Source: Heligmosomoides polygyrus polygyrus (lineage: Eukaryota > Nematoda > Chromadorea > Rhabditida > Heligmosomidae). Taken from it: a DNA stretch of 64,000 nt. The notes under the pieces were generated by a model. It saw only the letters and a list, made by a program, of their open reading frames with translations, was not told the origin of the DNA and did not search any database. The stretch covers positions 65,012,983-65,076,982 of the forward strand of contig OX377201.1 of assembly GCA_947396885.1 (NCBI GenBank), in the 5' to 3' direction. The position numbers and the translations under genes were made by a program. Below are positions 1-10,590 of the stretch, piece after piece (position 1 is the stretch's first letter; each line of letters opens with the position of its first letter).

Positions 1-176
1 TTTTTCCCGAATTACGTAGGGGTTAAAATTGTTTGTCTCCAGAAGTATGTGTAAGCATAGGTGTTATCTAGGTCCTACATACATGTTACATCCGCGCTTC
101 ATTTTACTCACTTCATTTTACAAATGCTGCGCTCATATTGCGCTCACTTTGATTACTAAGCATTTCCCATTTGCAG

Positions 177-3100
177 GTATCCTTGACGCTACATTGGATC
201 CTCGTCATAGCACAGCTCTACCTTCTTCCTTCAATTCAAGTCAGGTACGCGAGGAGTTCAACTATAGTGGAGTCACAAATGTATTCTTCCCTTTCAGGTT
301 GCTCTTCTTTGCAATTTCGCAGCTCACCGGTGGATTTTTACTAGCTCATGTTGTTACCTACAATCACTATTCTGTTGAGAAGTTTCCTTGTAAGTCTATC
401 TTTGCTCAGCGGAATGAGGCGAGTTGTGTGAGAAGTCGTGAGCAAATGTGTGAGAATGGCTATTCGTCATCTCAAGCGCGCTGAAGACGCATCCACTCGT
501 TTCAGATACCTCGAAAATCATGTCCAACTACGCCTGCCTTCAAGTCCACACAACACGGAACATGAGACCGGGCGTATTCATCGACTGGCTCTGGGGTGGA
601 CTGAATTATCAAGTGAGTGTGGCTATTTTATCTTTGGCATGCTGCAGTTTTCGTAAACGTTTGCGAAAAAATTGAGGCGCATATGAAAGCCCAAGAAAAC
701 TGCATTCTGGTTGCTGCTGAGGTGTATGGATTGCGCCATGCACCCGCCGTCCAGGGCTTCAAATATTTTCGCGATTGAGTGTGCATAGTATCGCCCCATA
801 TGATTTTGTGATCAACTTATTGTGTTACTATTCTACGCCACTCCTCTAGAAGGCGAACAAACTCCACAAAAATGGGGTTGAATCCGTAAGTACTCACGAG
901 TGTTTTCCGTTGTCTTTTCGCTTGCGCTACAGAGCTTGCTATGGCGGTCGTTTCAGTTACAGCAAATGTCGCGATTTTTCGTCCGAACTGCGTCCAAGAT
1001 CATCTAGGGGTTATTTTGGAACTGAACACGAATCTGACATTAGTTTTTTGAAAATTGGAACGACTAAGGTAGGTTGCAATATAAAAAATAGTACTTATCT
1101 TTCCAAACCTACCGAAGTCTGCCGACATCGGCGGAATTTTCAAGAATTTCGTCGGATTCGTAATCAGTGCTCCAAACAACCCCCTAGATGAATGTAGGCG
1201 CAATTCGGACGAAACAAATCTTCGAGCGTGAAGGACGGCGAGCCTGGGGTTAGAGGCATAGGTTGAGGAACCAGCTGCGATTAGAGGGTGCGGAAAGACG
1301 AAAAAATGTAAGTAAGTACGTAAGTAAGTAAGTATGGACGGCTTGTATGCTATATGGTAGAGCTCGTGCTGCTGAGCTCAAACAGGCGTTTTTATATATG
1401 TTTGATTTTTTAAAAAGCTATTAAAAAGGCCGCTTCTGAACGTTGAAAAGCGACGCGCGTTGGCCTCCGTGTTCTTTTCGGCCAATGACCAAAACACATG
1501 TCCGGTACGCTAGCACTTCTATATTTCGCTTCCATATGTTCGCTGCCGAATAGTGTTTCTGCAGAAGGCAAATAAGAGTCGACATGGCATGTGTGTAAAG
1601 AGCGATGAGATATGCATCTACTCTGGAGTCTGCAGGGTTTTCTATGGGACGTGTTTCCTCTATCTTGATTTTGCTATAGCCGACACCCTGTTGAAGATCG
1701 CAGATGGTGTATTTGTGAAACATAACAAGTGTCCCGAGTCTGCGAAACAAACAGCTTTTTCTTGATATACAGCCTTCACGCCCCATAACGCCTCATGCTC
1801 AGCAGATAGTCTTGAGGACGAGGACGACCTTGAGATGTGAGAATCGAACGGCGGTCGTACTGTGTCTTGGTTTTAGGAGGGGATTGTCTCGTAACTTCTC
1901 CAGCATTTTAGACGATTTCTGGTTTTTGTATCTCTTATTAAGTAGTTCTTTTCAGATGTAACTTCGTCAATGCCTAGAGTCGCGCGCAGCTTTGTTTGCT
2001 GAAGGAAACCTTTTATGAATGTGGAATTGGTCCTGTTGTTGGGAATACCTAACTAGGTAAACATTTATGAATGCATAATACTACATATAATATAGAGCAA
2101 ACAGGAATGGATGATAAGGCTTTGCCTCGCAAGTAGGCAATAGGGATAGCGCTCAAGTAGTCCACTCTAGGACGATGCCCCTTTTCAAGACCAGAGGTAG
2201 TTGGCCCCATTGGCTACTATCGGAGGTATTTGTAGCTCCGCCTCTGCATATTGTCTAGATAACCTGCTGTGCTCTGCTAGTTACAAGGTGATAAATCAAT
2301 TATTACGGCGAGTGGCGTTCGTCCTCCCGCCCTTTAAACAGAGGCGCGGTAAATGACTGCGTCTCCACTACCTCGTAAGGCAGCCACTGGACTCTCGAGC
2401 AAGTCCAGGGGATTGGGGGTGGGTGGGCCAGAGGACGAGGTGGTAGAACGCTCGACCCCATTATTATAATTGGGTACAGGCGCATCCGTTGGTGAACCAC
2501 CAAATTGGTGCATCAGCCAGTGGATTCAATCCCACGCAAACCCCTCTGCGCTAGTTCTCCTCAGTGAGAAACAGACGGGTTTTATTAGTCCTTTGCGAGT
2601 TCTCCCCGGAGAAACCAGGACTTGACTGTTAGCTGTGCTAGTTCTCTTCGTGAGAAGCAGCCGACAGTTCTATATTTTCCTTTGCGAGTCCTCTGTCGAG
2701 GAACCAGGAGAACAGAAAGCTTAGCGAGTTCTCTTCGGAGAAACCAAGAAAAGAATAAAGAATAAAAGAAAGAATAAATTTTCATTCCGATCAAGGAAAG
2801 AAAATCAAAAGAACACCTTCTCCGCGAACCCTCTACAAGGAACCAGAAGAAAATTCTAAATTTCTTAGCGAATTCTCTCTAAGGATCCTAAGAAAGAGGA
2901 AAAAGACCCGCGTGGCAGCAGAAAAGTTCTACTTCGAACTAAACGAAGTAAAATTGAAAATCTTCTGGCAACCTTGTGAGATCTTGCCAGAAACAATAAG
3001 CATGGCAGAAACACAGGTTTTTAAGACTTAGATCATGAATGCCTGCAAGGTCATCAAATCAAGTGAGCAAGAAGTTCAGCGATTGGACTAGCCGTTTGCC

Positions 3101-6100
3101 TTTCCGGAAGAAAAGAAGAAATGCAAAGCATATATCAGGGAGAAAACTGAACCAACTGGTGAGGACGGTTATAAGCAATAAGCAGCAGCGATAACCGCGT
3201 AAAGGAAGCCATCGAGACAAGAAACTCACGCCCTTCCAAGAAGGAGCATGAAAATCTTATGAAGGATTTGGACGAACACTTACAAGCAGAATCATACGAG
3301 CTTACGAATCTCACGGTAATACGTTGACAAAACAAAGTGGACTTCAGGAAGAACGAGCTGTCTCAACAAACAGTTCTGATAGCCATCTGTCAAGAAACAT
3401 CCGTAAGTAACTACCCTTTCACTGGCAATAGTGTCAGTAATTACAGACCAACAGGTGACATAGCGCCTACACAAATCGCGCTCAGGTCTCTAACCTCTCG
3501 AGGTTCCAAGTTTCTCAGGAGACTTTAGGGCTCAACGCCTTCAGGTCGATATTCGAGGCACTCATACACAATGATGCCAGCCCAAATGACCAGGAAAAGT
3601 TTCTGTTCTCGAGGCAGGCTCTTAAAGGCGAAGCTGCAGCATTCATCACATACTTTCCTTTGATTGGGAAAAAACTTCTAGCCGTCAACATCCTAAAGAA
3701 GCAGTAAGACAGATCGGCAGGCATGGCGGATATACTTATAAGCAAGATCGGAAAAAATCTCGCGTGCTCAAAATACGCCCAAGAGCTGTCGCGACACCCT
3801 ATCTGTCTTCACGTCACGGATCATACACCTGGAGCAAACCGGGGTAATGTAATGCACTCAATGCGGACCGAGTATGGCGCCGTTTGATTTTCTCGAAATT
3901 TACGGAATACATCTGCAGCGATGCAATAAGGAAGGTGGAGCAAAACTGGCAGAAGTCGAAGAAATAATCGAAGCGGTTGATGAGATCGTCACTCTACAGG
4001 AAACGGCTGAGCTCACAACGGCAACCTTATTCGGAAATTATTTCCACGACGCCGACGATGCCCAGTTCTCAAGACAGAGCTAGCTACGGTAGATCGAGCT
4101 GCCATCGTCTCGGAGGACATTGCCTCTATGCGTTTTTGGGGAGGCCCATCCACCTCAGTACTCCACTACGTTCTCAACTCCTGAGGAACGCAGAACTGAA
4201 GCCAGGCAGCGAAAATCTGCAAAATACTTGGTCCTCACCCAGGATGTCGAGAGGATCATCACTCTTTTCTTTGCACGTTAACAACAAGTGGACTCAGCCA
4301 GAAAAACCGTAGGAAACGAACGAAAAATCAATTGCCAACAGTAGCCTATCAAGGAGCAGCATCCGTTGCGCTACGACTTTTATGAATGTGGAATTGTATT
4401 CTGTTAAGTTCAGAATGTTGATTGTTTTACAGTAAAAATGTAAATTTTCCAATGGTAGCCTTCGAATCATTCGGGGCGGGCTCAATTGCTCGCACTTACT
4501 GAAACAAATGAAAACAGATAATAAGAAGAAAAGCTGTCAAGGGAAGGACCACGGTGTTTTGATATGAGATGTATATCACTGGATGCGGCTTCGAACGCTG
4601 ATTCCAAATATGTATTCCATATCTGGTAAACATACATCGGGAAACGGAGTTGCGAGAATCCAACCACTACCTCAGGTAGGCTGGAAACAGCAGGAGAATC
4701 AAACCACAAACAACTACGTCTCACCACGCTGTTCCCCTATCCACTGCGCCTCCACTACTCGGCATCCTGGGTTGTTTCCAGCCTACTTCAGCTCCTATTC
4801 ATGTGATTGAATGGCCACAACTCAGCTCCCATATGAATTTAGCAGATACGGAACATACATTCAGAATCAGTGTTCGAAGCCGCACCCAGTAATATAATTC
4901 TCGTCTGAGAGTGTCACAGTCACCTGGTATTCTTCCCTTGTGAGTTTGAGACGAAGTTGTCGTACCAGATCTCCTTCGGAAGGGGTGGTCGCAAATTTTC
5001 TGCAAAAATTATCACCCCGGTGGGCTGTTTTCCGCAATCATCGCAATCCCAATGTTTTGCCACTAATGGTAAGCGCGCAAAGCTTTGTCTCCGTGTAAAA
5101 CCAGGTCTCTGGAAAGCACCAAATCCTGGTTTACTTGATCCCCTTCGCAATACATGGTTACTGCCTACCGGCTCAGTTTTAACTACGTTCTATTAGGTTG
5201 TCCCATAAGTCTTCGCCGTTTTTTTTTTCAACGATTCACTGCAGATTTCGCCGGCGGTCTCTTGCATGGCGCTGCATAGCTTTCGAAAGAGAATGATTTG
5301 CTCTATCATTTCTTTCTTCATCATGAGTTTTGTCAATTTTTAGGTCGTTGAAGTGAAAAGTGAAAAAGTGAAAAAGTAGCCATTTGCGCACTTGTTCTTT
5401 CCGCTTAGGTTTGTAATTTTTTGCGCAGTTTTTTCGAGCATTTGGAAGGAAATGTTCTGTACTACAAGAATATGTGTTAGTGCTATTTGCTCATTTGTCC
5501 TTTGTTGATTTTCAGGTCATCAAATTGGGACGTCCGAAGGAGGATAGTTATTTTGCCGACAGCTCCTGCTCTGTGGTTGGACTTTTTGGGTTGGTGTTAT
5601 ATGTCATTCGAAAGAGAATGTCTTGCTCTATAAGAATATGTGTCGCGTTTATTGATTTCTATTGAATGTCAACAAAATGCCAAAAAGAGAAATCGTCTTT
5701 ACCAACAACTCCTTCTCCTTCTTCAGTTGTTGATATTCAACAGAAATCAGCGTGAGCCAATAAACGCGACACAAATTCTTACTGAGCAAGACATCCTCTT
5801 CCAAACGACATATGACACCAGTCCAACCACATAACCGGAGTTTTGGTAAAAATTCGGACGTAAAAGTCGGAATTCCCAATTTGATGGACTAAAAATCAAT
5901 AAATGGCAAGTGAGAAAATAGGACCAACACATATTCTTGTACTACAGAACATTGTCTTCCAAGTGTTATAAAAACTGCGCAAAAAATTACAAACCTTAGC
6001 GGAGAGAACAAGTGCGCAAGTGGCTACTTTTTCACTTTTTCACTTTTCACTTCAACGACCTAAAAATTGACAAAATTCATGATGAAAAAAAATGCAATAA

Positions 6101-6652
6101 AAGCTATGCAGCGCTATGCAAGAGACCGCCGGCGAAATCTGCAGTGAATCGTTGAAAAAAACGTCGGAGACTTATGGGACAACCTAATATTGATGAGCTA
6201 ACTGATCTGCCGACAATCATGCATAGATGCGATTTTTCCTAAGCATGTTAATGGCTCTGCGTCAAGTTGACTTCTTTTTGATTACTGATGTGTGTGTTCT
6301 GTTGATCTTTTGTTGTATCTTGGAACGAATCTTGTGTTCTTTCCTCCTCAAACACTTGCCTTGTGCATTCGTAATGAAAATAACATAACATGATGTGATT
6401 TCCAGATTGAACACCACCTGTTTCCGACGATGCCTCGTCACAATCTCAGCAAGGTAAGCGTTCGCTCCCAGTTTCTTCCCTGGGTCCGCCAACAACGCGA
6501 TGCTCTAGGTCATGCCAATGGTGAAGCAGTTCTGCGCTGAGAACGACCTGCCCTACATGGTAGATGACTACCTTACCGGATGGAAGCTGGAGATCGAACA
6601 GTTTGCAAATGTCGCCAGAATTGCTTTGAAGATGAAGAGCAAAATTCTGTAA
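177..6652 (+). CDS. fat-4: C-terminal part of front-end fatty-acid desaturase (FAT-4/FAT-3-like)
   Basis: Five spliced exons: 177-244, 298-389, 506-612, 6406-6453, 6509-6652 (stop TAA 6650-6652). They join in phase to 152 residues. The 5' end is outside the window: exon 177 opens after TTTGCAG. The protein shows HVVTYNHYSVEKFP, then KIMSNYACLQ, TTRNMRPG, FIDWLWGGLNYQ and IEHHLFPTMPRHNL, ending with LPYMVDDYLTG. QIEHH is the third histidine box of cytochrome b5-fused delta-5/delta-6 desaturases, where Q replaces the first H. These are ER membrane enzymes that add double bases toward the carboxyl end of C20/C18 polyunsaturated acyl chains. Family proteins are about 450 residues, so the b5 domain and first two His boxes lie upstream. 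The wording is closer to C. elegans FAT-4 (delta-5) than FAT-3, from memory. The intron 613-6405 splits the box between Q and IEHH and is full of repeats. The four complete junctions have good GT/AG signals. Confidence 0.93.
978..1217. repeat. Imperfect inverted repeat inside the fat-4-like intron
   Basis: The left arm around 978-1065 (contains CATCTAGGGGTTATTTTGG) pairs imperfectly with the right arm around 1130-1217 (contains CCAAACAACCCCCTAGATG). It includes a module (GGCGGAATTTTCAA, then TCGTAATCAG) that recurs at the centre of the large palindrome near 53730-53790, so this is a dispersed repeat and not a private hairpin. No coding signal seen. The rest of 613-2009 holds nothing I recognise. 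Confidence 0.6.
2037..2502 (+). repeat. Probable 5' LTR of the BEL/Pao remnant
   Basis: It begins TGTTGGGAATACC, typical of BEL-type LTR starts, and ends in CA three bases before the PBS. About 466 bp. No second copy exists in the window, so the right edge is set only by the PBS. Confidence 0.6.
2506..2536 (+). other. tRNA primer-binding site (PBS)
   Basis: The bases TGGTGCATCAGCCAGTGGAT and the next 11 are the reverse complement of a tRNA 3' half ending in CCA: acceptor CTGATGC, then A, then CCA, with a T-arm-like GATTGAATCC. This length of match is what primes LTR-element reverse transcription. The acceptor resembles a tRNA-Gly, which is reported for Pao elements; that identity is inference. 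Confidence 0.65.
2545..2895 (+). repeat. Seven imperfect hairpin repeats in the BEL/Pao leader
   Basis: The unit GCGAGTTCTCTTCGGAGAAA followed by CCAGG recurs with variation near 2548, 2587, 2635, 2684, 2725, 2820 and 2865, about 40-95 bp apart. Each copy can fold (GAGTTCTC/GAGAA). They lie between the PBS and gag. Confidence 0.6.
3483..4310 (+). pseudogene. Degenerate Pao-type gag (DUF1759-like)
   Basis: The frame near 3483 reads AFRSIFEALIHNDASPNDQ, KFLFSRQALKGEAAAFI, then MADILISKIGKN. Another frame supplies EAVDEIVTLQETAELTT near 3970-4030. These match the order of BEL/Pao gag polyproteins (pre-capsid segment, then the region before the zinc knuckle). At least three frameshifts and several stops break it, and no zinc knuckle or protease follows. 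Confidence 0.7.
4563..4920. repeat. Foldback (imperfect inverted repeat) element
   Basis: The left arm 4563-4690 (GGATGCGGCTTCGAACGCTG, later GGTAGGCTGGAAAC) is inverted at 4765-4920 (GTTTCCAGCCTACTTC, later TTCGAAGCCGCACCCAG). The arms are about 80 percent alike by eye with a ~70 bp spacer. There is no coding sequence. Likely a small non-autonomous foldback/MITE in the fat-4-like intron. Confidence 0.65.
5193..6187. mobile_element. Mariner-ended foldback element (non-autonomous)
   Basis: Both ends read TTAGGTTGTCCCATAAGTCT inward and are flanked by TA (5191-5192, 6188-6189), the Tc1/mariner target duplication. The element is 995 bp and almost wholly palindromic. Each ~480 bp arm contains CAACGATTCACTGCAGATTT, GGTCGTTGAAGTGAAAAGTG and GTGTCGCGTTTATTG. 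I see no transposase. It is probably moved in trans by a mariner transposase. It lies in the fat-4-like intron. Confidence 0.85.
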
Positions 6653-7029
6653 AGTCCAGTGCATCCTATAAATATCTCTTTCGTGGAAGAGGTTTATAAC
6701 ACAGCTTCGAACTAGGGGGAAATCGAAGAGTCACGGAGTGCACAATTGTTTGCTCCGCTTCTCGGGCGTTTATCAGTGAGCAGCACATCAATGAACTTTC
6801 TGTCGTGCCTACGGCGCCCTTCGGACAGTTTTCAGCATGGAAACTTTTAGAGCATTCGAAAATCGAGAACGCCTTTTCAAACACTCATCACGTAAGGAGC
6901 AATTGGGCGATTTCTGATTAGCAGAAATGTTGAGTGATCATGTTTATCGATGTCTTAACAGTTGGATAAGAACACCGTCGATTTTAGGAGCGTAGTCGGA
7001 GGAGACGCCAGCCCTCAAGTGCACCCCAT

Positions 7030-7434
7030 TCAATGTTCTTTGTCTGGATCTCCCGCTACTGAAACCAAGCCTTCCATACCACGTGTTAAGGAATATGTAG
7101 CAGAATTTGGCTGAGAAGGACGAAGAGCGTCATAGCGGTCGTTCAAAGCTTTCACGAAGAAGTCCGACAAACTCGTTGGTGGGCGTCCTGGTGTTCTCTT
7201 GATATCCCGCCGAATCCAGTCGGTGACGGCTCTCTTCCAGCGGGTGTCTGCGAAGCGCATTACGTGGCCGGCCCACCTAATTTTCGACAACTTAGCCCAC
7301 GCGACAGCGTCTCTGATCTTACGTCGGCAAAGCTCTGAGCTACGGAGGCCTTCTCTCATTTCCGTGAGTCGTGTCACTCCAAGCATCGTCCGTCTTCTCG
7401 ATTCCATGCTGCGCGACGCTGATAGCGTGTTCAT
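7030..7434 (-). pseudogene. RTE-B reverse transcriptase, C-terminal tail
   Basis: Reads TMLGVTRLTEMREGLRSSEL, KIRWAGHVMRF, RDIKRTPGRPPT and [16 protein letters not shown], the conserved tail after the RT domain in nematode RTE elements. The frame differs from the upstream RT block, so a frameshift near 7440-7470 separates them. The last ~30 residues no longer match the second copy of this tail at 37760-38330. Confidence 0.8.
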
Positions 7435-7470
7435 CCTGCTTTCGTATAGCCCAGGTCTCTGAGGCGTATG

Positions 7471-7860
7471 TTAGGGCAGGAAGAACAGTGGAGTCGAATA
7501 GGTGGACACGGAGTCAGACGTTCTTCGTCTTCCTCGCGACTTCCTCGATGCTGTTGAAAGCTCCTCAAGCCGCCGGCCGTCGACCTTCACTCCCATGTCT
7601 TCCCATTCTAGTTCGCGCATGACGTTTTCGAGGGTGGCACTGAAGAGCTTCGGGGAAACAGTATCCCCTTGCCGAACCCCTCTCTTCACGTCGATGACGA
7701 CGTCGTTGTAGAATGGAGAGATCTTGGTCGCGAATCCACTGTACAGCTCTCGAAGGACTCTGCTGTACTGAGTAGGAACGCCCTGAGTGAGCAGGGCTTC
7801 GAGGACAGCTTCAGTCTCGACGGAATCGAATGCCTTCTTCAGTCGATGAACGCAAGGCAC
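7471..7860 (-). pseudogene. RTE-B reverse transcriptase, palm part, catalytic block deleted
   Basis: Shows KKAFDSVETEAVLEAL, VLRELYSGF and VKRGVRQGDTVSPKLF (RT motifs around the first catalytic Asp and the RQGD turn). It then jumps from GVKVDGRRLEEL straight to SRGRRRTSDSVSTYSTPL. The segment that should carry YADD is missing, so this copy cannot encode active RT. A frameshift near 7850 separates it from the preceding block. Confidence 0.8.
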
Positions 7861-8381
7861 AGCGGCAGCTTATACTCTCGCGACACTTCGATGAGCTTCG
7901 TAATGGTGTGTATGTGGTCGATCGTGCTGAATCCTCTCCGAAATCCTGCTTGCTCGCATGGCTGTCTTTCGTCCAGCGTTCTGCTGATCCTATTCAGGAT
8001 CCTACTCGAGTGAACAGCTTGTAGACTAACGGACAGCAGGCAGATCGGGCGATAGTTGCCAATGTCGCGCACGTCTCTCTTCTTGTACAGTAAGACGGTC
8101 CTGCTGGTCTTCCAATGAGATGGAACCTTGCACTCCGACAGGATGCGCGTGAAGTGCAGCGCCAGCGTGTTGATGAGCGTAGGCGGGAGGTTCTTCAGGT
8201 GTTCGGGTCTGATCCTGTCGGGACCGGGTGCTGTACGTTTCTTCATCGACGAGATGGCGTGTCGGATCTCGGAAGGGAGAACAGAGGGGACGACGTATCC
8301 ATCCTGCGGAAGATGGCGTGGGGGCAGGTGGACGTGGCTATCGAAGAGATCGGAGAAGAAGTCGTGGATGATCTTCTCCAT
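7839..8381 (-). pseudogene. RTE-B reverse transcriptase, fingers part
   Basis: Contains SEIRHAISSMKKRTAPGPDR, IRPEHLKNLPP, SECKVPSHWKTS, IGNYRPICLLSV and EQAGFRRGFSTIDHIHT: the RT N-terminal motifs in order. The ORF stops after LPLCLAFID, exactly where KAFDSVE should follow; that continues in another frame at 7860. Confidence 0.85.
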
Positions 8382-8776
8382 GGTCCTTCTGGAAGAGGTG
8401 ACGGTTCCGTCAGGACTTCGGGAGCGGCCATCTTGGTCTTGAAGTTGGCGAAGTTCCGGCAGGCATTGCGGATGCTCAACCCTGCCTCTGCTGCTTCAGC
8501 CAACACTTCCGCCCTTCTCTCCTTGAGATCCTCCTTTATCGCCGCTCTGCATAACTTCGCAAGCTTGGACGTCAGTTGGTAGTTGCCTTACGCTCATGCT
8601 GCTCCACGCTGGCGTATAAGCTTGAGAGTTTCCGGAGACAGGCGTCTCTTCGTGGTCTTCAAGCTCTCGGCTCCCTTAGCACAATCGCGGAGATGGTGCA
8701 CGAAGCGGTCGTATTCCTCGTCGATGTTGTCCATAACGGTATCTTCCCAAAGGCCGGTAAGAGAGGTGTAAAGATC

Positions 8777-9574
8777 TCAGTTGATGGTCGTTCTGGGACT
8801 CCTCTTCTTAAACATCACGGCCTTCTCTCCTTGACGCGAAAAGCGGAACCTTGCGCGAAGGAGGCGGTGGTCCGATCCCGTGTAGAACTTGGGGACAACG
8901 GAGACATCGGTCAGGCAATACTTGCGATTGAAGATGATGTGGTCGATCTCGTTGTGGGACTGGCCACAAGGGGATTGCCAGGTCCATCGTAGGGAGGGAG
9001 GCTTTTGAAATTGTGAGTTTCCATGGATGGTCTTGGTCGACCTGATAAATTCAGACAGCTCTTCACCTTGCTCGTTCCACTCCAAACCGTGGGTTCCGAT
9101 GTGAAGTTCTTCCGGCGAACTTCGTGGCCCGATCTTGGCGTTGAAGTTGCCGACGATCACCTTGTAGAAGGTGTGATCTTCCTTATAGAACTTCTCCAGC
9201 TCCACGTAGAAGGCTTCGACCTCTTCGTCGTCGTAGTCGGTTGTTGGAGCACTCGCGACGAACACAGTCAAAGCTGGCACGGAGCCACATCGCTTCAGTC
9301 GCAGACCTCCGATTCGGCTTGTCAGAGACTCGTACGAATCGATGTTCATGGCCAAGTGCGTGTTGACGAGGACACCAACGCCGCCTACTCCCCTGCTGTC
9401 GCATGTTTCGAGGAACAGTTCATCTCCGGAGTCGTAGGCGGCGTGTAGGGAGTGGTGTCTTCTCGTCTCGGTCAGTCCTATGACGTCGTACTTGATCTTC
9501 CTGGCTTGCATCATCAGGTCCTCGACGGATGCTTCCGATGCGAGCGTGCGGGGGTTGTAAGTACAGATCGTCAT
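8777..9574 (-). pseudogene. RTE-B APE-type endonuclease domain
   Basis: A 265-residue ORF beginning MTICTYNPRTLASEASVEDL. It shows the endonuclease motifs IGLTETRR, GVGVLVNT, IVGNFNAKIG, HNEIDHIIFN and TGSDHRLLRARF. In active APE-type endonucleases the GDFN-like motif carries a catalytic Asp; here it is GNFN. The ORF ends at RTTIN, and the linker to the RT continues in other frames (8243-8506). Confidence 0.85.
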
Positions 9575-9586
9575 CCTAGTCCTTCT

Positions 9587-9781
9587 CTATTTGCACAGCC
9601 TGGTTAGGCCCTGAGATTTTAGCAGCCTCTCCGTACTCGTTCTTCCCAATCGCTGCAGAAATGGGGGCTCTTTCGGGTCAGGGGAATGAGGCCCTTTAGT
9701 GCTGCTGTTTTTGACTGGAGAACACACGGGTAGATAGTCGGGCTCTGTCGTGCGGGCGAAGAACTCCGGGCACCCAGCCAC
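9587..9781 (-). pseudogene. Small ORF 5' of the RTE-B endonuclease
   Basis: 64 codons, MAGCPEFFARTTEPDYLPVC onward, ending KSQGLTRLCK four codons before the endonuclease ORF region. It may be the remnant of an ORF1/leader peptide of this RTE family or the N-terminus of the main ORF. No domain recognised. Confidence 0.4.
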
Positions 9782-10164
9782 CGAAGATGCGGGGCGAGAC
9801 TTAAGGCGGCCTCGAATCCCCTTACATGTACTCCCAGTCTACCGATTGCAAGCTTTTGGCCGGGCCGACACAGTTACAATCCGCACAGTCACGGACACAT
9901 CCACGCACAATGTGCATGAACATGCCGCTCCCATGCACAAGGAACGCGTCGACCCGACACAGCAGGGGCAAGGAGTCCATCCCCTGCATCCCACCTGCGT
10001 CTCTGGGCAGTACACGGTCGTATTTGGTTCGCGTTTAGTTCCCCTATCCACCACCCGGGGATGCGCCACGTGGCCTGCGACAAGCGGCCCGAGATCCCTC
10101 TTAACAAGAGAGCCCGAAGGCTCCCTATCGAGGGAGATCCGTGGCCCAAATAAGCAATCAAAAT

Positions 10165-10255
10165 GTCTCCACCATATCCCTTAGAAGTAGAATGCGTGAC
10201 GTTTTCTGCAGAAGGATTGGCTAACGCCGACTGTTCTCCTTTCCCTATGTTTACT
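10165..10255 (+). repeat. 3' fragment of SINE family 1
   Basis: CCCTTAGAAGTAGAATGCGT, then GGATTGGCTAACGCCG and TCTCCTTTCCC match the 3' third of the tRNA-derived SINE seen complete at 50743-51044. The tRNA head is absent. It abuts the 5' end of the RTE-B copy. 10256-10590 holds nothing recognised. Confidence 0.5.
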
Positions 10256-10590
10256 GTGCTGATATGATTTTTTTTTTGAAAAATTCTCGACTCTCCCTTA
10301 TTGATCCATACTCAACACGTGGCACTTGTAGATAAAAATAATAGTAATAATGTATTGCCATTGGCAAGTTTAAAATACAACTAAATACAGCCTCAAATCA
10401 GGACAACGGCTGGTAACACTGTGGAACTGAACAATAATAACAGTAGAGAACAAGTCAAGAGGCGAGAGGAGAAAGCACGTGTGCAATTCATTAGATGAAT
10501 AAGACGTCACTACTGAGTAGATAAGTCGGAACAAGGTGCGACAAACTGGTGGTGAAGGGCAGTGGACGGACGGCCAGCACTACAAGTCGC

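Larger units (their letters stand above)
2010..4396 (+). mobile_element. Truncated BEL/Pao LTR-retrotransposon (5' LTR, PBS, leader, gag remnant)
   Basis: The segment starts just before a TGTTGGGAATACC LTR end, runs through a tRNA primer-binding site and a hairpin-rich leader, and ends inside a decayed Pao-type gag. No protease, RT, integrase or 3' LTR is present. It is bracketed by an exact 20 bp direct repeat (CTTTTATGAATGTGGAATTG) at 2010-2029 and 4377-4396. It lies inside the fat-4-like intron in the same orientation as the gene. Identification rests on gag similarity plus the PBS. The 3' boundary is inferred from the direct repeat. Confidence 0.75.
7020..10147 (-). mobile_element. RTE-clade LINE, family B, decayed
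   Basis: On the minus strand a GC-rich 5' region (10147-9782) is followed by a small ORF, an APE-type endonuclease and a reverse transcriptase with the typical RTE C-terminal tail, about 3.1 kb. The copy is broken: it has frameshifts, a deletion removes the RT catalytic YADD block, and the C-terminus diverges after ALNDRYDALRP. No TSD was found. It lies tail-to-tail with the fat-4-like gene. Boundaries are approximate. Confidence 0.85.

Noticed and set aside
8115..9448. Several plus-strand ORFs of 100-155 codons opposite RTE-B
   Set aside because: They are antisense shadows of the minus-strand endonuclease/RT frames.
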